Assembly: GCF_002584985.1 (NCBI RefSeq)
Contig: NZ_NUPZ01000010.1
Span: forward strand, 183,857-247,856
DNA from: Bacillus sp. AFS029637
Lineage (GTDB): Bacteria > Bacillota > Bacilli > Bacillales > Bacillaceae_G
Length of the DNA stretch: 64,000 nucleotides
Direction of reading: 5' to 3'
Of the stretch, positions 28,535 through 35,783 are shown one piece after another; positions within the stretch are counted from its first letter, which is position 1, and each line of letters opens with the position of its first letter. The position numbers and the translations under genes are program-made. The notes beneath the pieces were generated by a model. That model was not told the DNA's origin. It searched no databases and worked only from the letters and a program-made list of their open reading frames with translations.

Positions 28535-29068
28535 ATGAAAAAACTTTGGGTTGTCATTGCGTTACTTTGTTTGGTATTTGTGGGATGTAGTAACGAAAAA
28601 GTTTCACGAGTAGTGAAAAAAGAGGTTACGTTAGATGCTGGGGTCAAAGGGATAGGAAATAAAATCTTTTTGTACGGTAATAGTAATTTACCCGAAGGAA
28701 CATTCATTAAAGTGGTTTTTAAGGAGATTGATGCAAATCAATCTATAGCTGAAAATACAGTTAAGGTTGATAAAGATGGTAAGTATAATTGGGAGACAGA
28801 TAAACCGAAGTTAGATCAAGAGTACGAATTGAACGTCATGTTTTTACCAGAAAAACAATCAAAAGAAGTTCAACAGAAATATGGTAAAACGGGAGAAGCA
28901 ATTGATAAGGAATCGATAGGTTTCATTAAATACGAGGTAGAGGGAAAGACATATACAGGTATTAAAATGTATTCTCGTGTTCATAAGATTACAAAGGAAG
29001 AAAATGGGCAAAGTACACAAGGGCAAAGTACAAGGTTATCTGAAGTAATGCAGCCACCTCTTGATTAA
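28535..29068 (+). CDS. Small lipoprotein of unknown function
   Basis: A 177-residue exported lipoprotein. The signal peptide MKKLWVVIALLCLVFVGC ends in a lipobox with Cys18. The mature part has a beta-rich middle (GNKIFLYGNSNLPEGTFIKV, VDKDGKYNWETDKPKLDQEY) that resembles a small immunoglobulin-like or substrate-modulating domain, and a polar Gln-rich tail. It is too short for an oligopeptide-binding protein. I do not recognise the family. GGAGGGG precedes the ATG; a PlcR box lies upstream and two permease genes downstream, implying a shared job at the membrane. Confidence 0.75.
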   Translation: MKKLWVVIALLCLVFVGCSNEKVSRVVKKEVTLDAGVKGIGNKIFLYGNSNLPEGTFIKVVFKEIDANQSIAENTVKVDKDGKYNWETDKPKLDQEYELNVMFLPEKQSKEVQQKYGKTGEAIDKESIGFIKYEVEGKTYTGIKMYSRVHKITKEENGQSTQGQSTRLSEVMQPPLD

Positions 29069-29128
29069 TTCTACAGTATTTTGAATTAAGCTTTTGTTAA
29101 GTACGTTGAAGAAAGGGGGACAAGGCAT

Positions 29129-29160
29129 AAAGTCTCGATCTTATATAAGATCGAGACTTT
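29129..29160. repeat. Perfect 32-base palindrome between lipoprotein and permease genes
   Basis: AAAGTCTCGATCTTA and its exact complement meet at TA, giving a 15-bp perfect stem. Four T follow, so as an intrinsic terminator it is weak. It lies between a good ribosome binding site (AAAGGGGG, 29112-29119) and the first ATG of the permease (29172). Confidence 0.85.
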
Positions 29161-29171
29161 TGCCAATTATT

Positions 29172-30044
29172 ATGAAAATAGTAAAGGTATTTTGTCGATA
29201 TGGAGTGGATTTGCTTCTCACCCTCTTTACTATTCTATTCATCATTGCTTTTTCGAGAAGTTATATTCATCTTCCAAATCTGCAGGGATGGAATGTACTT
29301 TGGGAGCAACTTCAACATCTTTTTTTTAGTTTATTATCAATCAATGAAATTCAAGTGCGGATTAACAATTTACATATGGAATCTTTAGTTTCGGCAATGA
29401 AAGAGCCATATGTATACTCATTAAGTATTTTATGGGGAGGATTCATCGTCTCATTTTGTATTGCGATGGTTTTTGCTTATTTATGTTTTAACTTACCAAA
29501 GAGGGTACAGAAGGTTATTAAAGGAGTAGCCTTTTTTATTGAGTCTATTCCTGATGTGGTGTTTATTTTCTCCATTCAACTCTTTGTTATTTGGGTATTT
29601 CAAAAAACGGATTTATTAGTGGTAAAACCATTGGCTGGATTTGATAATGTGTATATGTTACCGATTTTTACGATAGCAATTTTACCTTCTGTTATGTTGT
29701 TTCAAATGATGATTTTAGCGTTTCAAAATGAGGAAACGAAAACATATGTTGAATACGCAAAAGCAAAGGGGTTGTCACGAAAAGATATTTTATTTCGACA
29801 TATCTTTCGTAATGCGTTAGTAACGGTGTTTTCTAATATGCAATATTTATTTTGGTTTATGCTGTCCAATTTGTTAGTGGCGGAATATTTGTTTAATATG
29901 CGTGGTTTTTTTAGTTTTCTCTACAAGCACAAGTTTGAAACGGAGGTTTTAGCAATAGGTTTGATTGCGGTTTTTATTCCGTTTTATATTGTAGATATTG
30001 TAGGGAAATGGTTTATTACTTATTTAACAGGAGAGGGTGAATAG
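29172..30044 (+). CDS. OppB/DppB-like ABC transporter permease
   Basis: A permease of at least 290 residues in the binding-protein-dependent inner-membrane family. Six helices are visible, and the EAA-type cytoplasmic loop reads YVEYAKAKGLSRKDILFRHI, followed by RNALVTVFSNMQYLF. The start is uncertain: ATG 29172 has no ribosome binding site. The site AAAGGGGG is 7 bases before an in-frame ATA at 29127, which may be a mutated ATG. The 1-nt gap to the next permease shows an operon. No ATPase or binding-protein gene accompanies the pair. Confidence 0.8.
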   Translation: MKIVKVFCRYGVDLLLTLFTILFIIAFSRSYIHLPNLQGWNVLWEQLQHLFFSLLSINEIQVRINNLHMESLVSAMKEPYVYSLSILWGGFIVSFCIAMVFAYLCFNLPKRVQKVIKGVAFFIESIPDVVFIFSIQLFVIWVFQKTDLLVVKPLAGFDNVYMLPIFTIAILPSVMLFQMMILAFQNEETKTYVEYAKAKGLSRKDILFRHIFRNALVTVFSNMQYLFWFMLSNLLVAEYLFNMRGFFSFLYKHKFETEVLAIGLIAVFIPFYIVDIVGKWFITYLTGEGE

Positions 30045-30045
30045 G

Positions 30046-31053
30046 GTGAAACGTTTGTTGCGTAATAAGTATTTTGTTTGCAGCTTTCTATTCATTTGTT
30101 GTTTATTAATCATGAGTTTTCTATACTCTTGGTATTTAAAAGAACATATCCCTATTCCTCCTAAAATGTTATATGGAGATCAAGAACAGGTAGTTGATAT
30201 CCCGCCTTATCCACCTAGTTGGAAGTATCCGTTTGGTGTAGATCGCCAAGGGGAAGACGTATTTTGGAAGGTTATAGATGGGGCAAAATATACCATTTTT
30301 ATAGCGTTAATAACGAGCTTATTGCGACTTTTTCTTGGTGTAATAGGCGGAGTAATCTATGCGTTTTATCTGAAACGATTTCAATTTATAATAGAGGGAA
30401 TGATTAGAGCATTTCGTTTTGTTCCAGCTGTAATGCTTACAATTTTGTTTTTTGTTGGATTGCCATTTGTTGAAAATGGTTCAAGCCTAGATGTAATAGG
30501 AAAACAAATTGTTATCTTAGCTCTTGTAGCAGTTCCTCCTTTAATTAGTTTAATTGGAATGGAAGTGAATCAATTTTTGAAAAATGAATTTGTAGCTTGT
30601 TCGCGCACTTTAGGTGCAGGTGATATGTGGTTATTACGAAGGCATTTATTTCCTCATTTGCGCCCGAAGTTATTTTTATTTTTTATGCAACAAACAGTAC
30701 AAGTTTTGTTACTTCTAGTTCATCTAGGGACATTTCAAATTTTGATTGGCGGAGCTAAAGAGATATTAAAATCTGGTGGAACTGGACCAGCGCAGACAAT
30801 CTCCTTATCATTATCAAACGAATGGTCAGGAATTATTGGTTTATCCTATCAGGAATTAATGCTGGATCAATGGATTATAGTAGGACCATGTATAGGATTT
30901 GTCCTTGTTATTTTTGCTTTCAATTTGATGAGCAAAGGAATTGAGCAAGTTATGAATGAGAGAAAAGTATATACACAAGTAGAAGCTGTAGATAGTAATA
31001 AAGTGAATCATTCAAAAAATGGTACAGACTTTGAATTTGTAAATTTACAATAG
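30046..31053 (+). CDS. OppC/DppC-like ABC transporter permease
   Basis: A 335-residue permease. The N-terminal helix is followed by a periplasmic-type segment with PPYPPSWKYPFGVDRQGEDVF, the hallmark of OppC/DppC proteins (P-x-G-T-D-x-x-G-x-D-x-x region, here GVDRQGEDV). The EAA loop is ACSRTLGAGDMWLLRRHLFP. GTG at 30046 is favoured over GTG 30037 because AGGAG is 3 bases from the latter. The last 45 residues form a polar cytoplasmic tail. It would pair with the preceding permease; ATPases must come from elsewhere. Confidence 0.82.
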   Translation: MKRLLRNKYFVCSFLFICCLLIMSFLYSWYLKEHIPIPPKMLYGDQEQVVDIPPYPPSWKYPFGVDRQGEDVFWKVIDGAKYTIFIALITSLLRLFLGVIGGVIYAFYLKRFQFIIEGMIRAFRFVPAVMLTILFFVGLPFVENGSSLDVIGKQIVILALVAVPPLISLIGMEVNQFLKNEFVACSRTLGAGDMWLLRRHLFPHLRPKLFLFFMQQTVQVLLLLVHLGTFQILIGGAKEILKSGGTGPAQTISLSLSNEWSGIIGLSYQELMLDQWIIVGPCIGFVLVIFAFNLMSKGIEQVMNERKVYTQVEAVDSNKVNHSKNGTDFEFVNLQ

Positions 31054-31073
31054 GTCATTATATAACTCATGAA

Positions 31074-31133
31074 AAAGAAGGTATGATATTGTTGTCAAGA
31101 TAAATGACTAATGGTATCATACCTTCTTTTTTA
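31074..31133 (+). terminator. Terminator of the permease operon
   Basis: AAGAAGGTATGATA and TATCATACCTTCTT form a perfect 14-bp stem with a loop of about 26 bases, followed by TTTTTAATC. Confidence 0.8.
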
Positions 31134-31166
31134 ATCGTATATTTGATTTTGTGTAGCTTTAGATGA

Positions 31167-31195
31167 TTGAATATTCAGTAAAATAATAGTAAAAT
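31167..31195 (+). promoter_or_regulatory. Sigma-A promoter of the RRNPP regulator
   Basis: TTGAAT (31167-31172) and TAAAAT (31190-31195) are 17 bases apart, 33 bases before the start codon. Confidence 0.7.
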
Positions 31196-31228
31196 TTATA
31201 TAGTAATTATTGGAAAAGGGGATCTTGT

Positions 31229-32488
31229 ATGGGTATTGGGAAAATTATTTATTACCACAGAAAAAAACAAGGTAAGACGCAAGAAGAATTGTGCGGGGGT
31301 ATATGTTCGGTTACGCATTTAAGTAAAATAGAGAATAACTCAAAAGAAGCAAATATAGGTACTTTAAAATTATTATGTGAGCGATTGGAGATATCTATTG
31401 AAAAGGAAGAGGGGAAAATAAGAGATATTCAAAAGAAAATAGATGGTTTCTATGATGCGATAGAGCGATTAAATAAAGTAAAAGCACAGTCCTTATACAA
31501 TTTTTTGAGCAATGATAAAGAGTATATAAGTTGCACGAAATACATTTATTTATACGAATTATGTGAATTGAGATATTATTTGTTTTTAGATAAATTGGAT
31601 GAGGTCGAAAAAATGTTTGAAAAAATTAATAAGCATAAAAGGAAATTTTCCCAGTATGAAAGGTGTTTATCAGATTTTTTATATGTTATATATTATCTAA
31701 AAAAGAATGAATTTACTAATGCACTAAAAGCATTACATGATATTAGCGAGTTAGTTGAAATTTATGGAGATAAAATAAAAGAGTATGATTATTATCAAGC
31801 TTTAGTACATAGTAAATTGAATCATTCCACTTTAGCTATCTATTTCGGATATAAAGCGTTAAAAATATTTCAAGACACGAGCAATATTTATCGTATACTA
31901 CATGCTAAAACAATTATTGCAATTCATCTTATAAGAACAGGCGAATATAAGGCAGCTGAAACAATCCTATTGGAGATGTTAGATGATGCTGAATTGATGC
32001 AAAATGAATCAGAAGCAGCAAGAACTTTGCATAATTTGGGTTTTTTGTATGAGTCTCAGAAAAAACAAGTAAAAGCATTAGATTATTACTATAAATCATT
32101 GCAGTTAAAACAAAAGCATACACAGATTTATTCCCTAACATTAAGAAATATTGCGCAAATTTTTCTGGAACTGCAAGAGTTTGAAAAAGTAGTTGAGATC
32201 CTAAAAGAAGAACTTCTCGTTTTTGAAAATAAAGAAAATACAGAATATGTGAAGTTAAATGTGTTATATCTACAGGCATTAGGGAAAGAGGAATCTTTAA
32301 TTCACTATTTAATTCATCACGGTCTACCTATTATGAAAAAAAATAATCAACTAGAAGAAGCTTTAGAATATGTAGAGAAAATTGCTTTCTATTATAAAGA
32401 AAGTAATCTTCCATTATCTAATGAGTATCTTCGTATTAGTAATAATATATTAAAAAGCTTATTGCATAATAGGGAATATAATGAGTAA
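31229..32488 (+). CDS. RRNPP-type peptide-responsive regulator (HTH plus TPR)
   Basis: A 419-residue cytoplasmic protein. Residues 1-60 are an XRE helix-turn-helix (GKIIYYHRKKQGKTQEELCG, TLKLLCERLEISIE). The rest is all-helical with tetratricopeptide repeats, clearest at EYKAAETILLEMLDDAELMQ, ARTLHNLGFLYESQKKQVKA and LRNIAQIFLELQEFEKVVEI. This is the architecture of NprR, PlcR and related regulators that bind imported signalling peptides. At 419 residues it is near NprR length and much longer than PlcR. The micro-ORF at its 3' end overlaps it by 8 bases, as expected for a cognate pheromone gene. Confidence 0.85.
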   Translation: MGIGKIIYYHRKKQGKTQEELCGGICSVTHLSKIENNSKEANIGTLKLLCERLEISIEKEEGKIRDIQKKIDGFYDAIERLNKVKAQSLYNFLSNDKEYISCTKYIYLYELCELRYYLFLDKLDEVEKMFEKINKHKRKFSQYERCLSDFLYVIYYLKKNEFTNALKALHDISELVEIYGDKIKEYDYYQALVHSKLNHSTLAIYFGYKALKIFQDTSNIYRILHAKTIIAIHLIRTGEYKAAETILLEMLDDAELMQNESEAARTLHNLGFLYESQKKQVKALDYYYKSLQLKQKHTQIYSLTLRNIAQIFLELQEFEKVVEILKEELLVFENKENTEYVKLNVLYLQALGKEESLIHYLIHHGLPIMKKNNQLEEALEYVEKIAFYYKESNLPLSNEYLRISNNILKSLLHNREYNE

Positions 32489-32570
32489 GTTGATTAAATA
32501 TATCGTATTACGTATTATCTTTTTATCTCTGTGGATATATCGAGTGCATAAGGCGAAATGTATCACCTAG
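32481..32570 (+). CDS. Hydrophobic micro-ORF, candidate signalling-peptide precursor
   Basis: A 29-residue ORF whose ATG overlaps the last 8 bases of the receptor gene (ATGAGTAA), so it would be translated by coupling. It begins MSKLIKYIVLRIIFLSLW, a basic-hydrophobic export-like segment, and ends RVHKAKCIT. RRNPP receptors commonly have such a gene directly downstream, with the active peptide cut from the C-terminus. It has no separate ribosome binding site of note and I know no homologue; chance is not excluded. Confidence 0.45.
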   Translation: MSKLIKYIVLRIIFLSLWIYRVHKAKCIT

Positions 32571-32697
32571 GTTTCGGTGCCATTTTATTAATTAGAATGA
32601 ATCGAAGGTGAATAAAACAATATACATAAGAATTTATTATTCACTAATTCTTATGTGTATAAAATAATTTATTTACAGCAGTAAAAACAGTACATAA

Positions 32698-32728
32698 AAG
32701 GCAGTTCCGTAAGTTTGGAACTGCCCAA
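32698..32728 (-). terminator. Terminator of the minus-strand anchored protein gene
   Basis: GGCAGTTCC and GGAACTGCC form a perfect 9-bp stem; on the minus strand TTTTATG follows. A second hairpin (ATACATAAGAATT with its near complement, about 32619-32660) lies on the side of the receptor gene and may terminate that transcript. Confidence 0.75.
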
Positions 32729-32849
32729 AAGATTAAAATTCTTCATAAGTTTGTCTAATCTCAATTGTTTTTTATTGAGAACTTAAGTGTGATAAAAAGT
32801 CTATGTAAACCATTATAGAATGGTTTATTATCTTTTTGCTAAGAAAAGT

Positions 32850-33416
32850 TTACAATGGTTTATGATCACTTACCTTAAGTTTGTTATTTTCATCAACTAT
32901 AAGCGTGTATTTATGCTCACCCTTATCCGCAGGTTTCTTTTTCCCATGATTATAAATGTCATATTCTTCGTATGTGTATACTACGTATTCATTGGGGTTT
33001 TTCACTTCTACCTCTGTAACTTGACTCTTTAGTAGTTCCTTTGTGGTTTTGTTGGTGTAGTTTTCATCGATCTCCTGAAGTTGTGCTGCTTGAAAACTTC
33101 CTTTAGAGGTCAGATAACCTTTAACTTCATCCAAATCATTGTCATTTAGGACCCTTACATTTGCACTGTTATTTAGAGCTTGTACACTTGCGCGGTTATA
33201 GCGACTCATAAATTCATCAATTTCAGTTTTGGAAAAATTTTTTGTTTTTTCCGAAACTTCACTTTGCTGTAGTGCAGCTTCTTTAGAATTGTTTTTATCA
33301 AAGAATCTCTCCAAAAAAGATGCACCATCATTTAAAAGGCCAAATAGAGCAGCACCACCAAAGATAATACCGCCTGCAAGTGCCTTTGCACGCCCCGATT
33401 TTTTTTCAGAACTCAT
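32850..33416 (-). CDS. Membrane-anchored protein with TcaA/YvbJ-like C-terminal domain
   Basis: A 188-residue protein. A short basic N-terminus precedes one membrane segment (ALAGGIIFGGAALFGLL, about 11-27). The extracytoplasmic part begins near EIDEFMSRYNRASVQALNNS and ends in repeated beta-strands (YVVYTYEEYDIY, KYTLIVDENNKLKVSDHKPL). This is the pattern of the NTF2-like domain at the C-terminus of TcaA/YvbJ-type proteins, an assignment made from memory. AAGGAGAG precedes the ATG. It converges on the receptor gene and is the last gene inside the gerE repeats. Confidence 0.65.
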   Translation of the reverse strand: MSSEKKSGRAKALAGGIIFGGAALFGLLNDGASFLERFFDKNNSKEAALQQSEVSEKTKNFSKTEIDEFMSRYNRASVQALNNSANVRVLNDNDLDEVKGYLTSKGSFQAAQLQEIDENYTNKTTKELLKSQVTEVEVKNPNEYVVYTYEEYDIYNHGKKKPADKGEHKYTLIVDENNKLKVSDHKPL

Positions 33417-33585
33417 AAATCTCCATCTCTCCTTGTATAAATATGAATAAATAAATTCTAGTGTAATTTTACCATGTCATTTTAAAGAAAAATAGAACTT
33501 TAATTTTTTTATTCTAAGTATATCTGTAGGAGAAAAAGTAGCGTTTATTTGACACTTATGTGGTGAAATTTAGGTTCTACTACAC

Positions 33586-33718
33586 ATCTCAAACGCAATG
33601 CAAAAGCTAGGGGTTAAAGGACGCTCACAGGCAGTTGTAGAGCTTCTTCGCATGGGAGAGCTCGAACTATAAGAAGTAAGCCGACTTTTATACAAAAGGT
33701 CGGCTATTTTTTGTTTGT
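33586..33718 (+). repeat. Direct repeat copy 2: gerE 3' fragment and terminator
   Basis: A 133-bp copy of the end of gerE with its stop (TAA, 33670-33672) and terminator. It differs from copy 1 at three positions and has no upstream gerE sequence, so the coding part (33586-33672) is a pseudogene fragment. The 170 bases before it hold no gene I can support. Confidence 0.97.
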
Positions 33719-33749
33719 TTCATGCATAAATAGGTAGTAAGGAGGGGAT

Positions 33750-34412
33750 ATGTTGAAAAGGATATTATTAGTTTCAACAAGTGCTCATGATATGAATGGA
33801 CACCCGACTGGTTTGTGGCTTGAAGAGCTTGCTGCTCCTTATCATTTGTTTAAAAAGGCTAAGTTTGATGTTGATATTGTGTCGATAAAAGGCGGGAGAG
33901 TACCTATTGATAGAGTATCTATCCCAAACGGTATCCCACGTGAATTTAAGTATGTCGCTTCTTTATTGCAAAATACGAAGCCGATCTCTACTGTTCATTT
34001 TTCAGATTATGATGCGGTTTTATTTGGTGGTGGGCACGGGGCGATTGTAGATTTTCCAGGTAATCCGTATGTAGCAAATTTAATTGAGAATATGTACAAT
34101 AGTAACCGGATTGTCGCTGCTGTTTGTCACGGAGTAAGCTCCTTAGTAGGTGTGAAAAATAAGGATGGCTCGTTCTTTAGTGCTGGTAAGCGTATAACAG
34201 GTTATACGAATGATGAAGAAAAAGCTGTGCATTTAGAAAAACGAGTTCCATTTTTGCTAGAAAGTAAGTTGAAAGAGGAAGGGGCTTTCTTTTATGTTGC
34301 TCCTAATTTTACGCCGCATGTTGTAGTAGATGGGCATTTAATTACAGGGCAAAATCCGCAGTCTAGTGTGGAAATAGGTAAGGCTATAAAAAGAGTTGTA
34401 AACAAATTATAG
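33750..34412 (+). CDS. DJ-1/PfpI family protein (type 1 glutamine amidotransferase-like)
   Basis: A 220-residue cytoplasmic protein. The nucleophile elbow is AAVCHGVSS near residue 129 with the catalytic Cys; FGGGHGAIVDFPGNP near residue 92 carries the usual acidic/glycine region, and STSAHDMNGHPTGLWLEEL near the N-terminus is the Hsp31-type signature. Relatives act as methylglyoxal-detoxifying glyoxalase III or chaperones. GGAGGGG lies just before ATG 33750; TTG 33753 is an alternative. Confidence 0.85.
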   Translation: MLKRILLVSTSAHDMNGHPTGLWLEELAAPYHLFKKAKFDVDIVSIKGGRVPIDRVSIPNGIPREFKYVASLLQNTKPISTVHFSDYDAVLFGGGHGAIVDFPGNPYVANLIENMYNSNRIVAAVCHGVSSLVGVKNKDGSFFSAGKRITGYTNDEEKAVHLEKRVPFLLESKLKEEGAFFYVAPNFTPHVVVDGHLITGQNPQSSVEIGKAIKRVVNKL

Positions 34413-34502
34413 TCTTTTTAATTTCTGCGCATTGCTTCTTATTAATAGGAATGTCTTCTATTCAGAGAAAGGTAGCGTAATAAATACGTACTTTATTATA
34501 GA

Positions 34503-34542
34503 AGAAACCGACTTTCATTTAGAGGGCCGGTTATTTTTCTGT
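34503..34542 (+). terminator. Terminator of the DJ-1 gene
   Basis: AACCGAC and GGCCGGTT pair in part, followed by ATTTTTCTG. Further on, GCATTTTAAGT (34623-34633) and ACTTAAAATGC (34640-34650) form a perfect 11-bp hairpin without a T run, of unknown role. Confidence 0.55.
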
Positions 34543-34669
34543 CTTGCAAATTACGAAAAAAAGGAGCAAAATAAAAAAGGTCCTAGTCTATACAGGTACA
34601 CATAAAAATTTTTCATACAGGAGCATTTTAAGTGAGCGAACTTAAAATGCGTAAAATATAATGATAAAC

Positions 34670-34823
34670 ATAAAGTGAAACTTTAATCAGTGGGGGTGTT
34701 CATCCCCGCTGATTATTAGCCTTCACCAATCGGGTGTTTATAGGCAGTGGATCTCCTGCTTAACTTCTTTGCTGCAACCGAATGTTGAGGTGGGAGTTTT
34801 ACTGCCCGTTAACGCGGGATAAA
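34670..34823. repeat. bcr1-type interspersed repeat
   Basis: About 150 bp with strong folding potential: AATCAGTGGGG/CCCCGCTGATT, GGCAGT...CTCC pairing with GGGAG...ACTGCC, and CCCG/CGGG near the end. It is flanked by the 5-bp direct repeat ATAAA (34670-34674 and 34819-34823), which is TTTAT on the other strand. Size, foldability and the TTTAT duplication agree with what is known of bcr1 in the B. cereus group. It lies just before racE. Confidence 0.75.
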
Positions 34824-34850
34824 ATAAGATGATGAATGAGAAAACGGGTG

Positions 34851-35660
34851 ATGAAGTTGAGTAGAGCAATCGGTGTTATCGATTCAGGAGTTGGCGGTTT
34901 AACAGTAGCGAAGGAATTAATTCGTCAGTTGCCGAAAGAGCGTATTATATATTTAGGAGATACAGCACGTTGCCCGTATGGTCCGCGTTCTCGAGAGGAA
35001 GTGCGTCAATTTACGTGGGAAATGACAGAGCATTTATTAGATTTAAATATTAAAATGCTAGTTATTGCGTGTAATACAGCAACTGCGGTTGTACTAGAAG
35101 AAATGCAGAAGCAATTACCGATTCCGGTAGTAGGAGTTATCCATCCGGGGTCACGCACAGCTTTAAAAGTGACAAATACGTACCATGTTGGGATTATTGG
35201 AACGATTGGAACGGTGAAAAGTGGTGCGTACGAAGAGGCGTTAAAGTCTATTAATAACCGTGTTATGGTAGAAAGTTTAGCTTGCCCGCCTTTCGTTGAA
35301 CTTGTAGAGAGTGGGAATTTCGAAAGCGAAATGGCGTATGAAGTTGTGAGGGAAACGTTGCAACCGCTGAAAAGCACTGATATTGATACGCTTATTTTAG
35401 GGTGTACACATTATCCGATTTTAGGCCCGGTTATTAAAAAGGTAATGGGAGATAAAGTGCAATTAATTAGTTCGGGTGATGAAACAGCGCGTGAAGTAAG
35501 TACGATTTTATACCATAGTAAAATGTTAAATGAAGGAGAAGAACAAAGTGATCATCTCTTCTTAACGACTGGTAAAATAGGCTTATTTAAAGAAATTGCA
35601 TCAAAGTGGTTCGGTCAGCCGATTGAAAATGTGAAGCATATCAATTTAGAAGCAGAATAA
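34851..35660 (+). CDS. racE: Glutamate racemase
   Basis: Supplies D-glutamate for peptidoglycan. The 269-residue enzyme has [16 protein letters not shown] at the N-terminus, the two catalytic cysteines Cys74 (VIACNTATA) and Cys185 (GCTHYP), and [12 protein letters not shown]. It is close to what is called RacE2 in B. anthracis. ATG at 34851 is chosen by homology; the ribosome binding site is weak for all starts here. The bcr1 repeat ends 28 bases upstream, so it lies in the leader or promoter region. Confidence 0.95.
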   Translation: MKLSRAIGVIDSGVGGLTVAKELIRQLPKERIIYLGDTARCPYGPRSREEVRQFTWEMTEHLLDLNIKMLVIACNTATAVVLEEMQKQLPIPVVGVIHPGSRTALKVTNTYHVGIIGTIGTVKSGAYEEALKSINNRVMVESLACPPFVELVESGNFESEMAYEVVRETLQPLKSTDIDTLILGCTHYPILGPVIKKVMGDKVQLISSGDETAREVSTILYHSKMLNEGEEQSDHLFLTTGKIGLFKEIASKWFGQPIENVKHINLEAE

Positions 35661-35678
35661 TAGTAGACTCATATAAGT

Positions 35679-35710
35679 GAACTCCTGAGAAATCAGGGGT
35701 TTTTATTTAT
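35679..35710 (+). terminator. Terminator of racE
   Basis: ACTCCTGA and TCAGGGGT pair around GAAA, followed by TTTTATTTAT. Confidence 0.75.
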
Positions 35711-35783
35711 AAGTGGCTTGTTCTAAAATGTGAAACAGCTCGTATACATAATAGTACAAACTTAGCTTTTAGGGGGGAATGGC

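Noticed and set aside
29172-31053. Reading the two permeases as a complete opp operon
   Set aside because: No oligopeptide-binding protein or OppD/OppF ATPase is present; the lipoprotein is too short for OppA.
31229-32488. Identification of the HTH-TPR gene as plcR itself
   Set aside because: The product has 419 residues against about 285 for PlcR, and its N-terminus differs; it is only related in architecture.
33586-33672. Short ORF at the second gerE copy as a functional gene
   Set aside because: It is an exact-frame fragment of the gerE 3' end with no promoter or ribosome binding site.
34680-34823. Riboswitch before racE
   Set aside because: The folding element has flanking 5-bp direct repeats and bcr1-like size and sequence, so an interspersed repeat explains it better.
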